Below are positions 12,170-24,609 of a DNA stretch of 64,000 nt, piece by piece. This stretch comes from Linyphia triangularis (taxonomy: Eukaryota; Arthropoda; Arachnida; Araneae; Linyphiidae): contig OZ021723.1 of assembly GCA_963978545.1 (NCBI GenBank), positions 8,066,593 through 8,130,592 of the forward strand, given 5' to 3'. The first letter of the stretch is position 1; every line of letters begins with the position of its first letter. Under the pieces are notes generated by a model. The model was not told the origin of the DNA, ran no database searches, and was given only the letters and a program-made list of their open reading frames with translations. The translations under genes and the position numbers were made by a program.

Positions 12170-13676
12170 CCCTTTGCACTCCAGTGGCGCCTCTCACGTG
12201 CCACACGATTGGATGCCAAACCACGAGAGGACCATTAGGTGTGATGCGGAAATTCGATGCAAGGCCAATGACTGTGTTTAGTTTCTATGAAGCAAATCCA
12301 AAGAACTTAAAACTATAAGAAGGCAAGCTTCGCCGATACGTAAGTGCTGCCATCTCGCGGATTTTCGAAGTTGAGAGCACAAAACTTTCGCCAAATTGCT
12401 CCGATTTCCAGACATGCGCAGAGCTTTGTTCTTACTTTGGCGATCGTGCTTTTTAAACAAACAAGTAAGAACATCAGATTTATTTCGTCGAATTCGTGGG
12501 AGATTTAAATAGCAGAACAAAAATGAAGGATTCTACTTTGCAAAGTAACATATTATTTATTCAAGTTTGTTCAATTGTTCGCTTTTGTGCACAATAAATT
12601 TCGGTAATGTTCTGAAGATTATAGAATTTTCGTAAGAGAATTTTAACAGGACATTTTTTGCAGTGTTTGATGGTTGTGATGAAACTTGATGGTTAGTGTT
12701 CTTAATCATTTGTTTTTATTTTTTCGTCTCATTCAGCAGGCTAGTTTTTATGTTAAATATAGTTGTTTTTTTCACGAACTTTTCTTTTTTTTATTACTTT
12801 GACATCGCTTGAAAGAATGTTTATCATTTGTTAGTTGCATAAATGCACGCAATTATTATGTGTTTATTATGATTTTTTTGAAATTTGACGCCGATCTCAA
12901 TTACCATTGCGGTTTTTTATTTTATGAATTAATAAAGCTAAATGATTATTCTCAACTGTTAGTAAATTCTTCTAAACTAGTACATGCTAAATGATATTGG
13001 TTTTTGTAGTTGCAAGTCATTTTTAAATTCTTGCACTCAATAACTAGATATTTTTTAGTTTCCTAATGTACTGCTTCGAAGAATGCATGGAAACTTTATC
13101 GAAATCATTTTCTTCTAGAATGTGTTTCAATAATTTTGTATAATTAGTAATTTTGTTAATTCTTGATGTTCATATTTTTTACGAAAACTTACTAAAAGTT
13201 CACCAATATTAGAATATGCTGTAAAAACCCCAAATCTAATATTAGGATTCGTATTGCATTACAGGATGGAACTTTTGCTGTAGTGGTTCAATATAATATT
13301 AATATTGTTTAAAAAAGTATTCAATTATTTTAGTCAAAAATATAAATTAACAAAAATTTGGTTGGGTGTGTAAATTTTTTTAGTGAAAGTTTGATGAGCT
13401 AGACAGATTTGTTCTTTTTTTTGGATAAAAGATTTCTGGAAAACCATAAAATGTAATCGCCAAGTGAAACCAAAAAGAGCGATAAGCTTGCCAATGTAGA
13501 AATCCTGCAATGACGTCATGTGCTCTCAACTATTTTACATTATATCTATGGAAGCTTGCCATCTTTAACCCGAAGGGTTATTATAGTATCTTTGGCAAAT
13601 CCATGAACACCAGCCGAACCTAAAATGTCTCGAGTTGCTGATTCCTCCGCGCGAAAAAGGCCTTGAGTGCAAAGGG
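12170..13676. mobile_element. Non-autonomous piggyBac-type element, 1.5 kb
   Basis: TTAA at 12166-12169 and 13677-13680 bounds an element starting CCCTTTGCACTCCAG and ending in the complement of CCCTTTGCACTCAAG. TTAA duplication and CCC-starting inverted termini are characteristic of piggyBac elements. No transposase-like frame is visible inside; the interior is AT-rich. The first 120 bases match, in opposite orientation, the short element at 23813-24027, so both belong to one family. Confidence 0.88.
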
Positions 13677-13680
13677 TTAA

Positions 13681-14170
13681 TAAATGCATATTTTATGGAG
13701 CTGTGCGAATTTTGGGCTGATTATCTTATAAAATACCACTTAATCTTCTCCACATTACTGAACTACTTAAAAGAATTCATATAAATTAAAGATTAACAAA
13801 AGAGTTAAGAGTTCTGTGGTATTTCTGGCCTGGGAGAGAAGTGTTCTGTCCTATATAAATGTCACTGAACTTAGGTCCACGCACACATCATCACCATTCT
13901 TTAGTTATTCTATTACTTACTCTATTGGTGCACGAGCTTTGAGTGGCTTTTCGCGAACTAAAACTTTTAAACATGACATTTTGGAAACCAAACTTTTAAG
14001 AAGCTTTTGAAAAAATGTTGCAAACTTGTTGAACTTACAACATGGACAAGTGACCACAGTTTTATTTGATCTAGACTCCTCTGGCACGTAATCAACTAGG
14101 CGTATTTTTAATTTTAAATCAACGTGTAATGTGGAGAACAAAAATTGCAAGATAATCTTTATTTACGTTT
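13681..14170. other. Unique AT-rich sequence
   Basis: No tandem repeat, no element end and no convincing coding frame could be identified here. Confidence 0.5.
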
Positions 14171-14174
14171 TCAA

Positions 14175-14228
14175 GCTTTTGGTTGGTTGGTTGAACTCCC
14201 GGCTAGGAGTGGAAAGGAAGGACTTTGT
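14175..14228 (-). repeat. Retroposon 3' end fragment with AACC tail, copy 2
   Basis: Three GGTT units followed by the same 42-bp block seen at 11309-11350, with one difference in the GGCT.GGAG segment. Read on the minus strand it is a 3' terminus with an AACC tail, the same tail type as the SINEs. Confidence 0.5.
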
Positions 14229-14440
14229 GAACTAGCTCCTGACTCCGCGTACATATGTAAGAGAACCAACTCTCTGGAACAGGTTGAGGTAAAAAAAAAA
14301 ACTAAAAAGAAAAAAAAAAGGGTTATCAAATCATTTCGGTGCAGAAGGAATTTTGTGAAGTTGCCATTTCAATGCTTTCTCCGGGTGAGGACGTGGACCA
14401 TCTCTTGTGACTTATTTTATAATGTGTTGTGCTTTAACAG

Positions 14441-14578
14441 AAACAAAATTTCAAGCTTTTATAAATTCGTCAACAAAACTCTTGAAAAAGATGGATTGCC
14501 ACTTGTTCCTAATAACTTCAGACTACTGCGAACATGCCAAAGAAAATGTGGTGGTGGTGGACCTCCGAACAAGCGAAG
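14441..14578 (+). CDS. Candidate internal exon, 138 bp, phase-symmetric, product unknown
   Basis: The sequence between an acceptor-like TTTAACAG (AG at 14439-14440) and a donor-like AAG|GTAATG (GT at 14579) is 138 bp. It stays open in the phase that starts with two bases of a split codon and ends with one base of the next, giving about 45 residues. In that frame the peptide alternates an amphipathic stretch (STKLLKKMDCHLFLIT) and a strand-like VVVVDL segment, which looks protein-like. One other phase is also open (containing KDGLPLVPNNF and CGGGGPP). The third is closed. I do not recognise the family. It lies between a retroposon tail and a SINE, so it may be an exon of a gene with long introns or a relic. 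Confidence 0.35.
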
Positions 14579-14674
14579 GTAATGCCGAGGGAAACTGGGT
14601 TCAAATCTGTGCAATAACTGCTTTCAGGAGCAGATATAGCAGACTTTGATAAAAATTGTTAAGGTCTTCTAATG

Positions 14675-14858
14675 GTTGGTTGGTTGTTTTCAGATTATCT
14701 GGCGCCATCTGCAACAAGAAGGCTATAATGCGCCGAAACATTCGTCATTAGACAAGCCAACATACATTTACAAACACACCCATGCCTAACACGGGACTCG
14801 AACCCGCAAAAGCGCGGTCTAGAAGCTAGCACGCTAACCACTATACCTTTTGGTCGGC
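14675..14858 (-). mobile_element. tRNA-derived SINE
   Basis: Full-length minus-strand copy with GGTT tail, body and tRNA-like head. The 12-bp target duplication GGTCTTCTAATG is exact at 14663-14674 and 14859-14870. The segment just upstream of the B box is altered (AAAGCGCGG in place of CCTCGCGG). Confidence 0.95.
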
Positions 14859-14993
14859 GGTCTTCTAATGATCTTCCATAACTGTACCTGATATTCAAAC
14901 TAGTGATTACGTTCTAGTATTGTATGATGAGGTAAAATATCCAGGAGTGTTAGAGGTGATTGATGGCTCAAATTCCTTCATAAGCAATTGAAA

Positions 14994-15745
14994 CTAGGGG
15001 TGGGGAACATCGCACAACTTTCAATTACACTATATTACTGATGTTGATTTGTGTTATTTACCGTTTTTATATTTCCACCATTCGCTTGGGAAAAATGGCC
15101 AGTGTGTCGATATTTTTTAAACTTCGCCAAAATGGATTTTGGCGATATACTTTGCGATAATTCTTATATTATCCTTTCTTATAAGTGAAACTGAGGAGAG
15201 GAGAAAAAACGATCGTTGATGAGCTATGTTCTAACAAAGAGAACTCTGTGTTGAAGGCATTCGTTTTTCAACTTTTTGCGCCATTAAAGCATAATTTTTT
15301 TTTATTTTTTTTTGGGGGGGGGGGGGGAATTTCGCAGGTGGGGATGTTTAGAACACCTTAAGAGGCATCACCACAGCGATTTTGACCAATATCGATAGAG
15401 CCGTTTTTTAGCAGTCATTGAAAAACATGATTTTTTCAATAGCAGCTACCTTATGCAAATTTGTTAGATTTTTACGAAAACCTTAATGGTAGGTCCTTGA
15501 GCCACAACCAATCAGCATACCAAATTTGAATATCGTAGGTCAGTTTGTTCGGGAGTTATGCTGACCACATACACACAGATAGAAATTTTTACTAGATCAC
15601 TTTTTTGAAATCAGGATGTTCCAAAACGTGGTGAAATGCAAAAAAAAAAAAAAAAAAAAAAAATCGATTTTTTTTTTTTTTTTTTTTAACCTAATACTAT
15701 ACTTTCATTACCCTATATATTACATATGGGAATATACATATTACA
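14994..15745 (+). repeat. Dispersed repeat family, copy 1 (class unknown)
   Basis: Starts ACTAGGGGTGGGGAACATCG. It shares ordered blocks with copies at 46450-47117 and 57657-58450: a GAACTCTGTGTTGAAGGCATTCG-like block, AAGAGGCATCACCACAGCG, TTTTTAGCAGTCATTG, CCAAATTTGAA, and TGTTCGGGAGTTATGCTGACC. Long T, G and A tracts occur inside. No coding frame is visible. Termini are not clear inverted repeats. The string ending 'opened-up' in TTATGCTGACCACATACACACAG resembles the non-coding ends of some retroposons, but the class is open. Confidence 0.7.
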
Positions 15746-16510
15746 GAACGATAGTAAAAATATGTAAACTTTGAAAATAAAATTTTTCCAAGGATCCCAT
15801 TTATTAGGACCAGGTTTTGGAGAAAATACTTTCAACAAAACCTGCTCGATAATAAAATCTTTCGAGAAGAACCAAGTCTGATTTTCAAACATCAGGAAGA
15901 AAAATCATTTTAAGGAATCTGACGAAAAAAGGAAAAAAAAACACCACACGATACAATACAAAGACTGTAACCTTCAAAAGAAATTAATTTTCCCAAGATC
16001 AAAAACCCACACTGAAATCCACTCAGCAGTTTTTGAATTAGAATGTCATGAATGAAAACGTTCATGAAAGTCACTGAACGAAAGTAACTGCAATGTACAG
16101 AAGCATCAGGAGCACTTTCAATGGGAAGTGTATTAAAATAGAGGAAAACCCTGAAAACTTCTACCAGCAAGCCCGTAGACAGGATTTTTTTTTCTTGGGG
16201 GGGTTGGTTATGGTTAAAGATTAAATTAAATAGATGTAACAAGTTACACAAAAAAAAGGAGAAGTGGTGAAAACAAGATTCCACATATATTCGCCCCCTG
16301 TCCACCAGGTAACCCAATTATCGAAACAGGACTACCTGTCTCTTATTTTGTAAGAAGCAGACACAATGGTGATTGTGGTAGGCATTCTTGTGTACTGTTT
16401 GAACTCCTGATGGAAAAAATTCGGGGGTTTTCCCATTCGAAACACAAGTATATGTAGTGTCCAATTGAAAAACTGTGTTATACACCATATCAATTCCCCT
16501 CCCATATTTC
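15746..16510. other. Unique AT-rich sequence, one possible element end
   Basis: A minus-strand frame of about 130 codons (15910-16317) is dominated by Phe and Leu with no recognisable domain, and I do not accept it as a gene. The piece CCCGTAGACAGGATTTTTTTT followed by a G7 tract at about 16171-16202 resembles transposon ends, but no partner end was found. Confidence 0.4.
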
Positions 16511-16752
16511 CTAAACTCCACCTTAACTTAATATCACTTACTTAGACGGTAGATCTTCACCGTGCACATAGGCAATTCATCCATTTTGGCGACTTGAAGG
16601 CATAATGCTCGCCAAACCTTATAGCCTTTTGTTTTCTACAGGATTGCTGGACTGAGCTTCCCAGCGCCTTCACGTCATCAAAATGGATGAATTGCCTATG
16701 AGCGCGGTGAAGATCTACCATCTAAGTTATGTTCAGTTAAGGTGGAGTTTAG
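16511..16752. mobile_element. Foldback MITE with long inverted repeats, Tc1/mariner-like
   Basis: The two halves are near reverse complements: CTAAACTCCACCTTAACT at the left end and the complement at the right, through AGACGGTAGATCTTCAC and GGCAATTCATCCATTTTGG. It is the same family as 21512-21739. The centre differs between halves and carries a GCTTCCCAGCGCC segment. The right flank is TA but the left is TC, so the TA target duplication has decayed. Confidence 0.8.
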
Positions 16753-17484
16753 TATGTTTCTGTATGGTTTACTGCCATTTAAACTGAAAAAAAAGCTAGA
16801 GTATGTCTAAAACTGTTTTGAAAATAAAGAATCCTAGTGTAAACTAATCTTTCACTAATCTCTAGCTACTACTTTTGGATAGCTTCTAAGTGGTTTTTGC
16901 TCTGCAAGCAAATGAAACGAATTGAATTGGTTGCTCATGGTTACAAACAGGCTTCATCTAGTTTGGAGGGAAGTTGCTAATATAGATCTCTACGGCGATT
17001 GTTAAGCCTTCATCTGCTTCAAGTTAATAACCAAGCATGCACTCTCCAGAATTTGGGATAGATTTATGAAAGAAATGCCATATCAGTATTAAAGAAATGC
17101 TTTTACGAATTTCTAGCTTTGTAGTTCAAAAGGATTGTCAGATTGTCTTTTCTTCATAGTGCTAATGCTTCAATGCTTAAAACTTTTTTGACTTTGACTT
17201 TAATATCTGTCAAAGTATTTCTTTGATGTGTAGAAATTTTTACACCAGATATAACAACACTAATGAAAGATAAACAACACATTTTGAAGGAAAAGTAAAT
17301 GTTTTTTTTTTTTTTTTTTTTTTTTTTATAAATATATATATTTATTTTAGATTAAAAAAAGTTTTTAAAAAAGTAGTTAAAATTAAGAAATAAAAAAAGA
17401 ACTAGTTATTTTGGTTTAAATTTGTTAATATTCTTTTATTGCTGTTGTTATTGCCAGGTGTAAAAAACTCATATGTTTTAAAAC
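16753..17484. other. Unique AT-rich sequence with a poly-T tract
   Basis: Contains a long T tract (about 17301-17327) next to TATATA, otherwise nothing recognisable on either strand. Confidence 0.5.
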
Positions 17485-17722
17485 GGTACTCTTCAGTTAG
17501 ACGGGTACCAGTTGGCGAAGTTGGCGCCAAGCCTATATGTTTATACGTTTAAATGACTCATAAATATATCGCCAAACCTAAATGTTTACGGTTGGTAATA
17601 GGGTTGTAACTCTATAACAGTTTGTTATAGGAATTATAAATGATTTGAAGGTTGATAACTTGGATTATTTATCGTTGCAAATGGAAGATTTTTAACTGGT
17701 ACCCATCTAACGGAAGAGTACA
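17485..17722. mobile_element. MITE with 28-bp inverted repeats and 8-bp target duplication
   Basis: Ends GTACTCTTCAGTTAGACGGG and the near-complement CCCATCTAACGGAAGAGTAC form 28-bp terminal inverted repeats with two mismatches. They are flanked by the 8-bp direct repeat TTTAAAAC at 17477-17484 and 17723-17730. An 8-bp duplication fits the hAT superfamily, though the termini are not the usual CAGGG. There is no coding capacity. Confidence 0.8.
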
Positions 17723-17740
17723 TTTAAAACAATACTCCGA

Positions 17741-17774
17741 CAGATATTGTAGCTAAAAAAGCTACAATATCTGT
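17741..17774. repeat. Short perfect hairpin
   Basis: CAGATATTGTAGCT, a short A-rich loop, then AGCTACAATATCTG form a 14-bp stem. It lies just outside the 238-bp MITE. Function is unknown. Confidence 0.7.
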
Positions 17775-17839
17775 TAGAGAATTGGCTTTATGAAAAAGAT
17801 ATGCTCATAGAGCCGAAGAATTGGCTCTATGAAGAAAGG

Positions 17840-18025
17840 TTGGTTGGTTGGTTGTTTTCAGATTATCTGGCACCGTCAGCAACACGAGATCTATAATGCG
17901 CCGAAACATTCGTCATTAGACAAGCCAACATACATTTACAAACACCCATGCCTATCACGGGACTCGGAACCCGCAACCTCGCGGTCTAGAAGCTAGCACG
18001 CTAACCACTATACAGTTTGGTCGGC
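17840..18025 (-). mobile_element. tRNA-derived SINE
   Basis: Full-length minus-strand copy. The 13-bp target duplication CTATGAAGAAAGG is exact at 17827-17839 and 18026-18038. The B box carries an extra G (ACTCGGAACCC on the plus strand), as at 11375 and 48296. Confidence 0.95.
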
Positions 18026-18038
18026 CTATGAAGAAAGG

Positions 18039-18755
18039 ACAATCGGCGATACTACCTTCTTGATTAGAACGACCCCGTGTAGCTCTTGCATAAGAAATAT
18101 TCTATGCAGCCAACCAATTATAGCACTCATACATTGATGCGAACCCGAGGCCTCTTCCTTACTAAGCGAGCATTCTGCCCCTGATCCCTGAGTTCGACTA
18201 CAAAATACAGAGTTCGTTTCCCGATGGTAGAGCTACAAGTCTCTTCCCAAGCTCCAATGTCCCTGTGCTTGCAAATAAGAGCGCCCCTTCATCTTGGGCC
18301 GGGTGTTTAATGCCATCGCGGGGCTTAAGAAGGGATTTCGACAAGAAGGGGGTCGACAGGGCGGAGATTACGTCGCAAGCCCAAGCAAAGAACACCCATT
18401 AACATCGAACGTTTGATAGGATGCTTTTTAAAGGAAGGGCCCATCTATAAAAGGCCTAGCTTCTCTGTTCTCTCTGCTCGTATTTTTAACGACAATTATA
18501 AAAGAATGGAAGCGTCTTTTGTGTTTTTATGGCCGGGATTGGTTTTAATTCGGTCCTGCATATTCATTGTAGCGGTTTGATGAAGTGGGGGTTTATAGGG
18601 GGATTTTTTTTTTCCAGAGTGGGATACTTAGTGTGAATTGAAGCTGTTTTTAGTTAGAGGGTGTAAAAGTTCGTGTTGATTTTATTTTAATTTTTAGTGT
18701 TTTGCACCGAAAATGAGATTGATAAACATGTACATATATCGCTTCCATATGAGTT
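18039..18755. other. GC-rich island with a tRNA-like fragment and a TATA box
   Basis: 18129-18200 on the minus strand carries GGGTTCGCATC, resembling a B box, preceded by a weak A-box-like segment; it may be an old tRNA-derived relic. From 18200 to 18420 the sequence is CpG-rich and unique. CTATAAAAGGCC at about 18445-18456 is a good TATA match followed by a CTTCTCTGTTCTCTC initiator-like run. It could be a core promoter reading rightwards, but no following coding exon is recognised. Confidence 0.3.
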
Positions 18756-18768
18756 TCTTTAAAGGGAG

Positions 18769-18956
18769 GCCGACCGAACGGTATAATGGTTAGCGTGCTA
18801 GCTTCTGGACCGCGAGGTTGCGGGTTCGAGTCCCGTGTTGGCATGGGTGTTTGTAAATGTATGTTGGCTTGTCTAATGACGAATGTTTCGGCGCATTATA
18901 GCCCTCGTGTTGCTGACGGCGCCAGATAATCTGAATACAACCAACCAACCAACCAA
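18769..18956 (+). mobile_element. tRNA-derived SINE
   Basis: Full-length plus-strand copy. The target duplication TCTTTAAAGGGAG (13 bp) is exact at 18756-18768 and 18957-18969. The A box has one change (TAATGGTTAGCG) and the B box is intact. The tail has four AACC units. Confidence 0.95.
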
Positions 18957-18969
18957 TCTTTAAAGGGAG

Positions 18970-20445
18970 ACAGAATCTCCTATACCAGACATGTTAAATT
19001 GGCATATTTTGATGCGCCTTTTCTCAAAACCCAATACGCATACACAAGTGATTTATACATATACATATACTCACACACACACAAAATTAAAACTTGTGTT
19101 ATTTTACTGAAATGAACATGTATTAAAATTACTTCATATCTTTTTTTAATAATTGTTTTACTTTAGGTCACTTAATTTTTTTTTAAATTGATATGTTTCA
19201 TTGAAAAAAATTAAAAAATGAGCTTACAAGTTACATTCCAAGCCTCATTTCAGAATATACCCAAGCACAAATATAAATTGAACAAAAATTTCATATTTAA
19301 ATACATAGGAATTTCTGAGAAGCCAAAACACAGAAAACAACATACATCAAACATAAAAAAAAAAAAAAAAAACATGAAAAAAAAACATGGTCCCCCATTG
19401 CACTTCTATTAATGTAAAAATACATTTCTTTATACTTCTACATTTCTTTATACTTCAATATTTCTTTATATGCACTTCTAATTAGATAACACTGGGAAAA
19501 AATGCATGATTGGAAAAGGTAAAATTTGCGCATTCAAATTACGTAAAAATCTCAAAATTGATATTAAAAAAAAAACCTTTAAATATTCAAAGTTGAATTC
19601 GAGTTAATGAATCTAATGAATAAAATGAAAATTAAGGGCATAAGCTCCACAAAACAGACAAGAATTATTTTTTTTTTAATTATTTATTTTTTATTTTTTT
19701 AGAATATATTTTTTTAATGTGTTGAATATGGAAGAAAAGCCTCTTATTAGTGAAGCATGCAAATAGTAGGTCTGATTTTGCGAGTTTGCTCATCAAAAAT
19801 CTCAATAAATATTGGAAAGAATTGGTTTTTATCTCTGGAACTTGCATGTAAAAATCTCTATCTGAGATTAGAGATAAGACAGATCACTATGATTTATTAA
19901 TTAAAAAAAAATATATTGTTTACTAAAATTTTTTATGTTTGAAAACGTCATTTTAAACTTGTTTCAATATCAAGGCCTTATAAAAAGTCTTGTAAACGTA
20001 AGTAAATGTATTGATGAACCCGTTAGTCGGCTATTTCAAAAGAACTCCATCAACAACATCTTGCATCTACTTTAAAATACTAATTAAAGCTAGCATTGAA
20101 AAAAAAAGTATTGGGTGTAATCATATAAAAACTAAATATTTTAATTAGTGACCATGTTGTTAACTTTTTACCTAAGAAAAGTGCTTTTGTTGGTTAGTTC
20201 AGCTTTTGTTCACTTCAGGATTTATTATGATCTGACAATGTTGCATATTAAATTGTATACACTCACAGGCAAAAATCAAGCAAGGAGAGTAAAATGTTAA
20301 TTTCCGGAAGAAAATCTGAATTTGAGAGGCTGCTATTCACTTTAGAGATAGTTTAGAGATTAAGTTGGAAATGAATTGTTCATAAAACCATTCAATAGGA
20401 TTGACTGATAAATTCAGTACTCAAAAGAGGAAAATAGGATTCGAG

Positions 20446-20449
<4 letters not shown>
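18970..20449. other. AT-rich unique sequence
   Basis: About 1.5 kb without element ends or coding signal. It has short A tracts, a repeated CATTTCTTTATACTTC near 19424-19460 and many simple AT stretches. Confidence 0.5.

Positions 20450-20502
<53 letters not shown>
20450..20502. repeat. (TG)n microsatellite, 53 bp
   Basis: Uninterrupted alternating G and T. Confidence 0.98.
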
Positions 20503-20503
<1 letters not shown>

Positions 20504-20756
20504 TCAACTATCAGATGTAAAGAAATAGTAAGGCAAAAGAAGGGGTTTTATGGACAACTTTTAGATTTTTAGAAATGGAAAGTCCAAAAGACATGCATTC
20601 GCGAACATCTAATAAATGTTTCAAAATTGAAAGTCAAGGATTAATGATGGCGATGTCTGATACATCTCCTGTTCGTCGAAAAGATCGTGTTGACAACACA
20701 TAGACATCCACTAGATAGCACTGGTTATCTAGTGGACAACAGATAACACTGATCCA

Positions 20757-20885
20757 GTAACTATTGTGTATCGTGTGTATGATCTTGTAACTATCATATA
20801 TTGTATGTATGATCCTGTAACTATTGTATATTGTAGGTATGATCTTGTAACTATTGTATATAGTAGGTGTGATCTTGTAACTTGA
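20757..20885. repeat. 30-bp minisatellite, about four units
   Basis: Tandem units of GTAACTATTGTATATTGTA.GTATGATCTT with point changes. Two further related copies of a 57-bp segment (GATGTAATTACGTTAATTTTG) follow at about 20905-20980. A perfect 11-bp-stem hairpin (TCCACTAGATA / TATCTAGTGGA) lies just upstream at 20708-20737. Confidence 0.8.
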
Positions 20886-21177
20886 TGAGCTATAAACTGT
20901 ATTTGATGTAATTACGTTAATTTTGTAAAACTAATTTTCTTGGTATGTGATGTAACTACGTTAATTTTGTAAAAATAATGTATTATGTATTAAAAATGAT
21001 ATATTATATAATATGCAATTTTGGTGTTTCTATATTGTATTCTACAAATTCTGTATCTTCTATCATGTTATTCCTCAATTTCTGTATTTTGTGTTATGTG
21101 TGCAAATTCTATTTATACGTACGTATAAATATTTTATTTTACTCGACCAACCCTGTTGGGGTATATTTGTATTTGTA

Positions 21178-21315
21178 ATGGATCCCTATGGGGAAAAATC
21201 CACAGCTGATCTCTTAGTAAGGAACAGTGTGCACAAGAGAAAGGTGGATCTTCTTCGCACACCAGGCCTTCGATTGCAAGCCATCATCATCGGCAAATTA
21301 ACTACATCATGTTGA
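21178..21315 (+). CDS. Short ATG-initiated ORF, 45 codons, unknown
   Basis: It starts ATGGATCCCTATGG and reads MDPYGEKSTADLL ..., ending in TGA after LTTSC. Composition is less AT-biased than the flanks and residue use is protein-like, with Lys/Arg-rich and leucine-rich segments. I do not recognise it. The surrounding 21180-21500 and 21760-21960 is unusually mixed in composition and is split by a MITE at 21512, so this may be part of an old retroelement. No splice sites were assigned. Confidence 0.2.
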   Translation: MDPYGEKSTADLLVRNSVHKRKVDLLRTPGLRLQAIIIGKLTTSC

Positions 21316-21511
21316 GATAGTAATATTAAGCTAGCACGTCGGGAATCACAGAAAATGAGTCACAATTCGGCCGTCACAGTTCAGTAATCGTATTTCAGGA
21401 GTCACAGAATCAAGTGTCATAGTCAAGCATTTACGCATTGTCACGTTCAAATCCGTGAGGATCAGCAGTCGTAGTTAAATTGACGTCCCATGAAGTAGCA
21501 ACGGGAGTATA

Positions 21512-21739
21512 CTAAACTTCAACTTAACTAGACATCACTTAGACGGTAGATCGTCACAGTGCTCATAGGTATTTAATCCATTTTGGCGGAGTGAAGACAT
21601 AATTCTCGCCAAACCTTTTGTTCTCTATAGGGTTGTGGTTTGGCGAACATTATGCTTTTAAGCCGCCAAAATGGATTAAATACCTATGAGCACTATGACG
21701 ATCTACGTCTAAGTGATGTCTAGTTAAGTTGAAGTTTAG
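21512..21739. mobile_element. Foldback MITE, Tc1/mariner-like, TA target
   Basis: A nearly perfect palindrome of 228 bp: CTAAACTTCAACTTAACTAG at the left end and its complement at the right, arms of about 100 bp. It is flanked by TA on both sides (21510-21511, 21740-21741). Same family as 16511-16752. It carries paired TTTGGCG motifs in the arms and has no coding capacity. Confidence 0.88.
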
Positions 21740-21741
21740 TA

Positions 21742-22327
21742 TAGTAGAGGTCATTGTAGACCAACCACGAAGTGACTTTGTCACGTGGATCCATTTGTGT
21801 GAAGAAAGGTTGTGACGGTTCGAAATCCACGATCCAGCCGCCAGGAATGGAGAACGAGCATTAGGACCACGAGAAGGACGTATAGGCATCCTCGTTCTGG
21901 TGGTCCTCTTTGAGACACTTGCAACAGCAGCTTGCCAGTCTCTTCCTAAACCACCTCAGGACTAGTTGACAGCTCATTTTGATTCAATAATTCGAATAAA
22001 GTCTTATAATAACCGAGGTATAATACTCATGCGAGAACAGCTCTACTTACATAACAACAAGCAAATTTGCAAGAGACGGATCACAATATTGTTTACGAAT
22101 ATCAGGGTATCAAAAACGCACTTTCTTTCTCGAAAGTTAGTTACTAAACATTCAATGACCAGATAGTGTAATACTATCAACAGAGTGGCATTGTTTAAAT
22201 CCCTGCAATGGTCTGCCGTTCATTTGTTTCAAATAATGTGAAATTATAACAATTTAAATGCATTGTTTAAATACAACTTCACTGTTCTTGTGGCATTTTC
22301 AAAATTCATCCATACATCAAATATGTC
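21742..22327. other. Unique sequence
   Basis: Moderately GC up to about 21960 (CCACGATCCAGCCGCCAGG and neighbours), then AT-rich. No element end or family was recognised. Confidence 0.45.
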
Positions 22328-23417
<1,090 letters not shown>

Positions 23418-23812
23418 ATATTAAATGGCTTTGAAAATGTATGGTTTATTATAATTTCTGAATTGAAGAAAGGAATAAATGGGACATTTCCTGTTTTAAA
23501 GTTTAATTCAATTTTATATGGTTTGAAATAAATTTATGTAAAAAACTTACTTTTTAAACCATTTATATTCCTATTTCCATTTGTTGTTGTAAATTTTAAT
23601 TGCATAATAGGAATGATGAATGAAATTGTGTAGAATGTCTAATGGATTACAAAATTATATCCAGTTTTTAATTTTTGTAAATCAAAATTTAGATTTTAGT
23701 TCATACATCACTGATAGAGAATTACATAAATTTAGGTATTGATTGTCTCCCGACAAATCATTCCCAAATTAGTTTAAATGCACCTGACAATTATTAAACA
23801 GTTACTGTTTAA

Positions 23813-24027
23813 CTCTTTGCACTCGAGCCCTTTTTCGCGTGGAGGAACCAGCAACTCGAGACATTTCGCGGTATTTTTGTTCGGTTTGAGGTTAAGTATT
23901 CACTTCATGGAAACTAAAGACAGTCATTGGCTTTGCATCGAATTTCCGCATCAAACCTAGTAGTCTTCTCGTGTTGCGGCATCCAATGATGTGGTGTCCG
24001 AGAGGCGTCACACGAGCGCAAAAATGG
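23813..24027. mobile_element. Internally deleted piggyBac MITE, 215 bp
   Basis: Flanked by TTAA at 23809-23812 and 24028-24031. The left end is CTCTTTGCACTCGAG; the right end complements to CCATTTTTGCGCTCG. The interior matches the two termini of the 1.5-kb element at 12170-13676 in opposite orientation, for example GATGCGGAAATTCGATGCAA and CAGCAACTCGAGACATTT. It is that element with most of its middle removed. Confidence 0.85.
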
Positions 24028-24031
24028 TTAA

Positions 24032-24605
24032 AAAAGGTTTAAAAAAGGTTTAAATTATGGAGTTTACTCCATCGGGATTTTAGCTCGGACTTCTTAATCA
24101 CATTGTCCTCAGCGGCGTTTGCATGTTTCACAGCACTAGACATTTTCGAAGAGTTGCAAACAGTCCTCCAGGAAGAATGGTGATTACTTGACTTTGGGGT
24201 GGTTGATCAGTGATCACCTCATGAAAAATATTTCTCACGCTGTAAACTTTGTATGGGGATGAGAGGTGGTCACTTGCCCTATTAGAAGTCGGGTGTTTTT
24301 GTTTAGGATTTAAACATCATATTTAATGACTCTAATATAACTTTCTATTATAATTTATGAACATTCAATATTGATTTTAGATTTGTATTTAATTCTTTGT
24401 TTTGTTTCATGCATAAACATATTTGCTTCTTTCTGACCACATTTCGTATCGATTGAAGCTGTACATGTCGATTTTTTCGCATTTTACAGCTTCGTACTTA
24501 ACTTTTGCCATGATGCACGTAGGGCCTGTAAGTAGGTTCCCTGAATGTTGACTGAAAATTGCCTGAAGAATTCCTCTGAAAATCTCTTTGTTGATATAAT
24601 GTATC
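24032..24605. other. Unique AT-rich sequence
   Basis: A ~20-bp AAAAAAGGTTTAAA duplication at 24030-24053, otherwise no recognisable structure. Confidence 0.45.
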
Positions 24606-24609
24606 TAAT

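Noticed and set aside
15910..16317. 135-codon minus-strand frame as a membrane protein
   Set aside because: Phe/Leu richness reflects AT-rich composition; no domain, no splice sites, single strand of unique sequence with no other support.
18140..18200. tRNA gene on the minus strand with GGGTTCGCATC
   Set aside because: Only the B box is convincing; the A box and stems do not fit, so it is at most an old relic.
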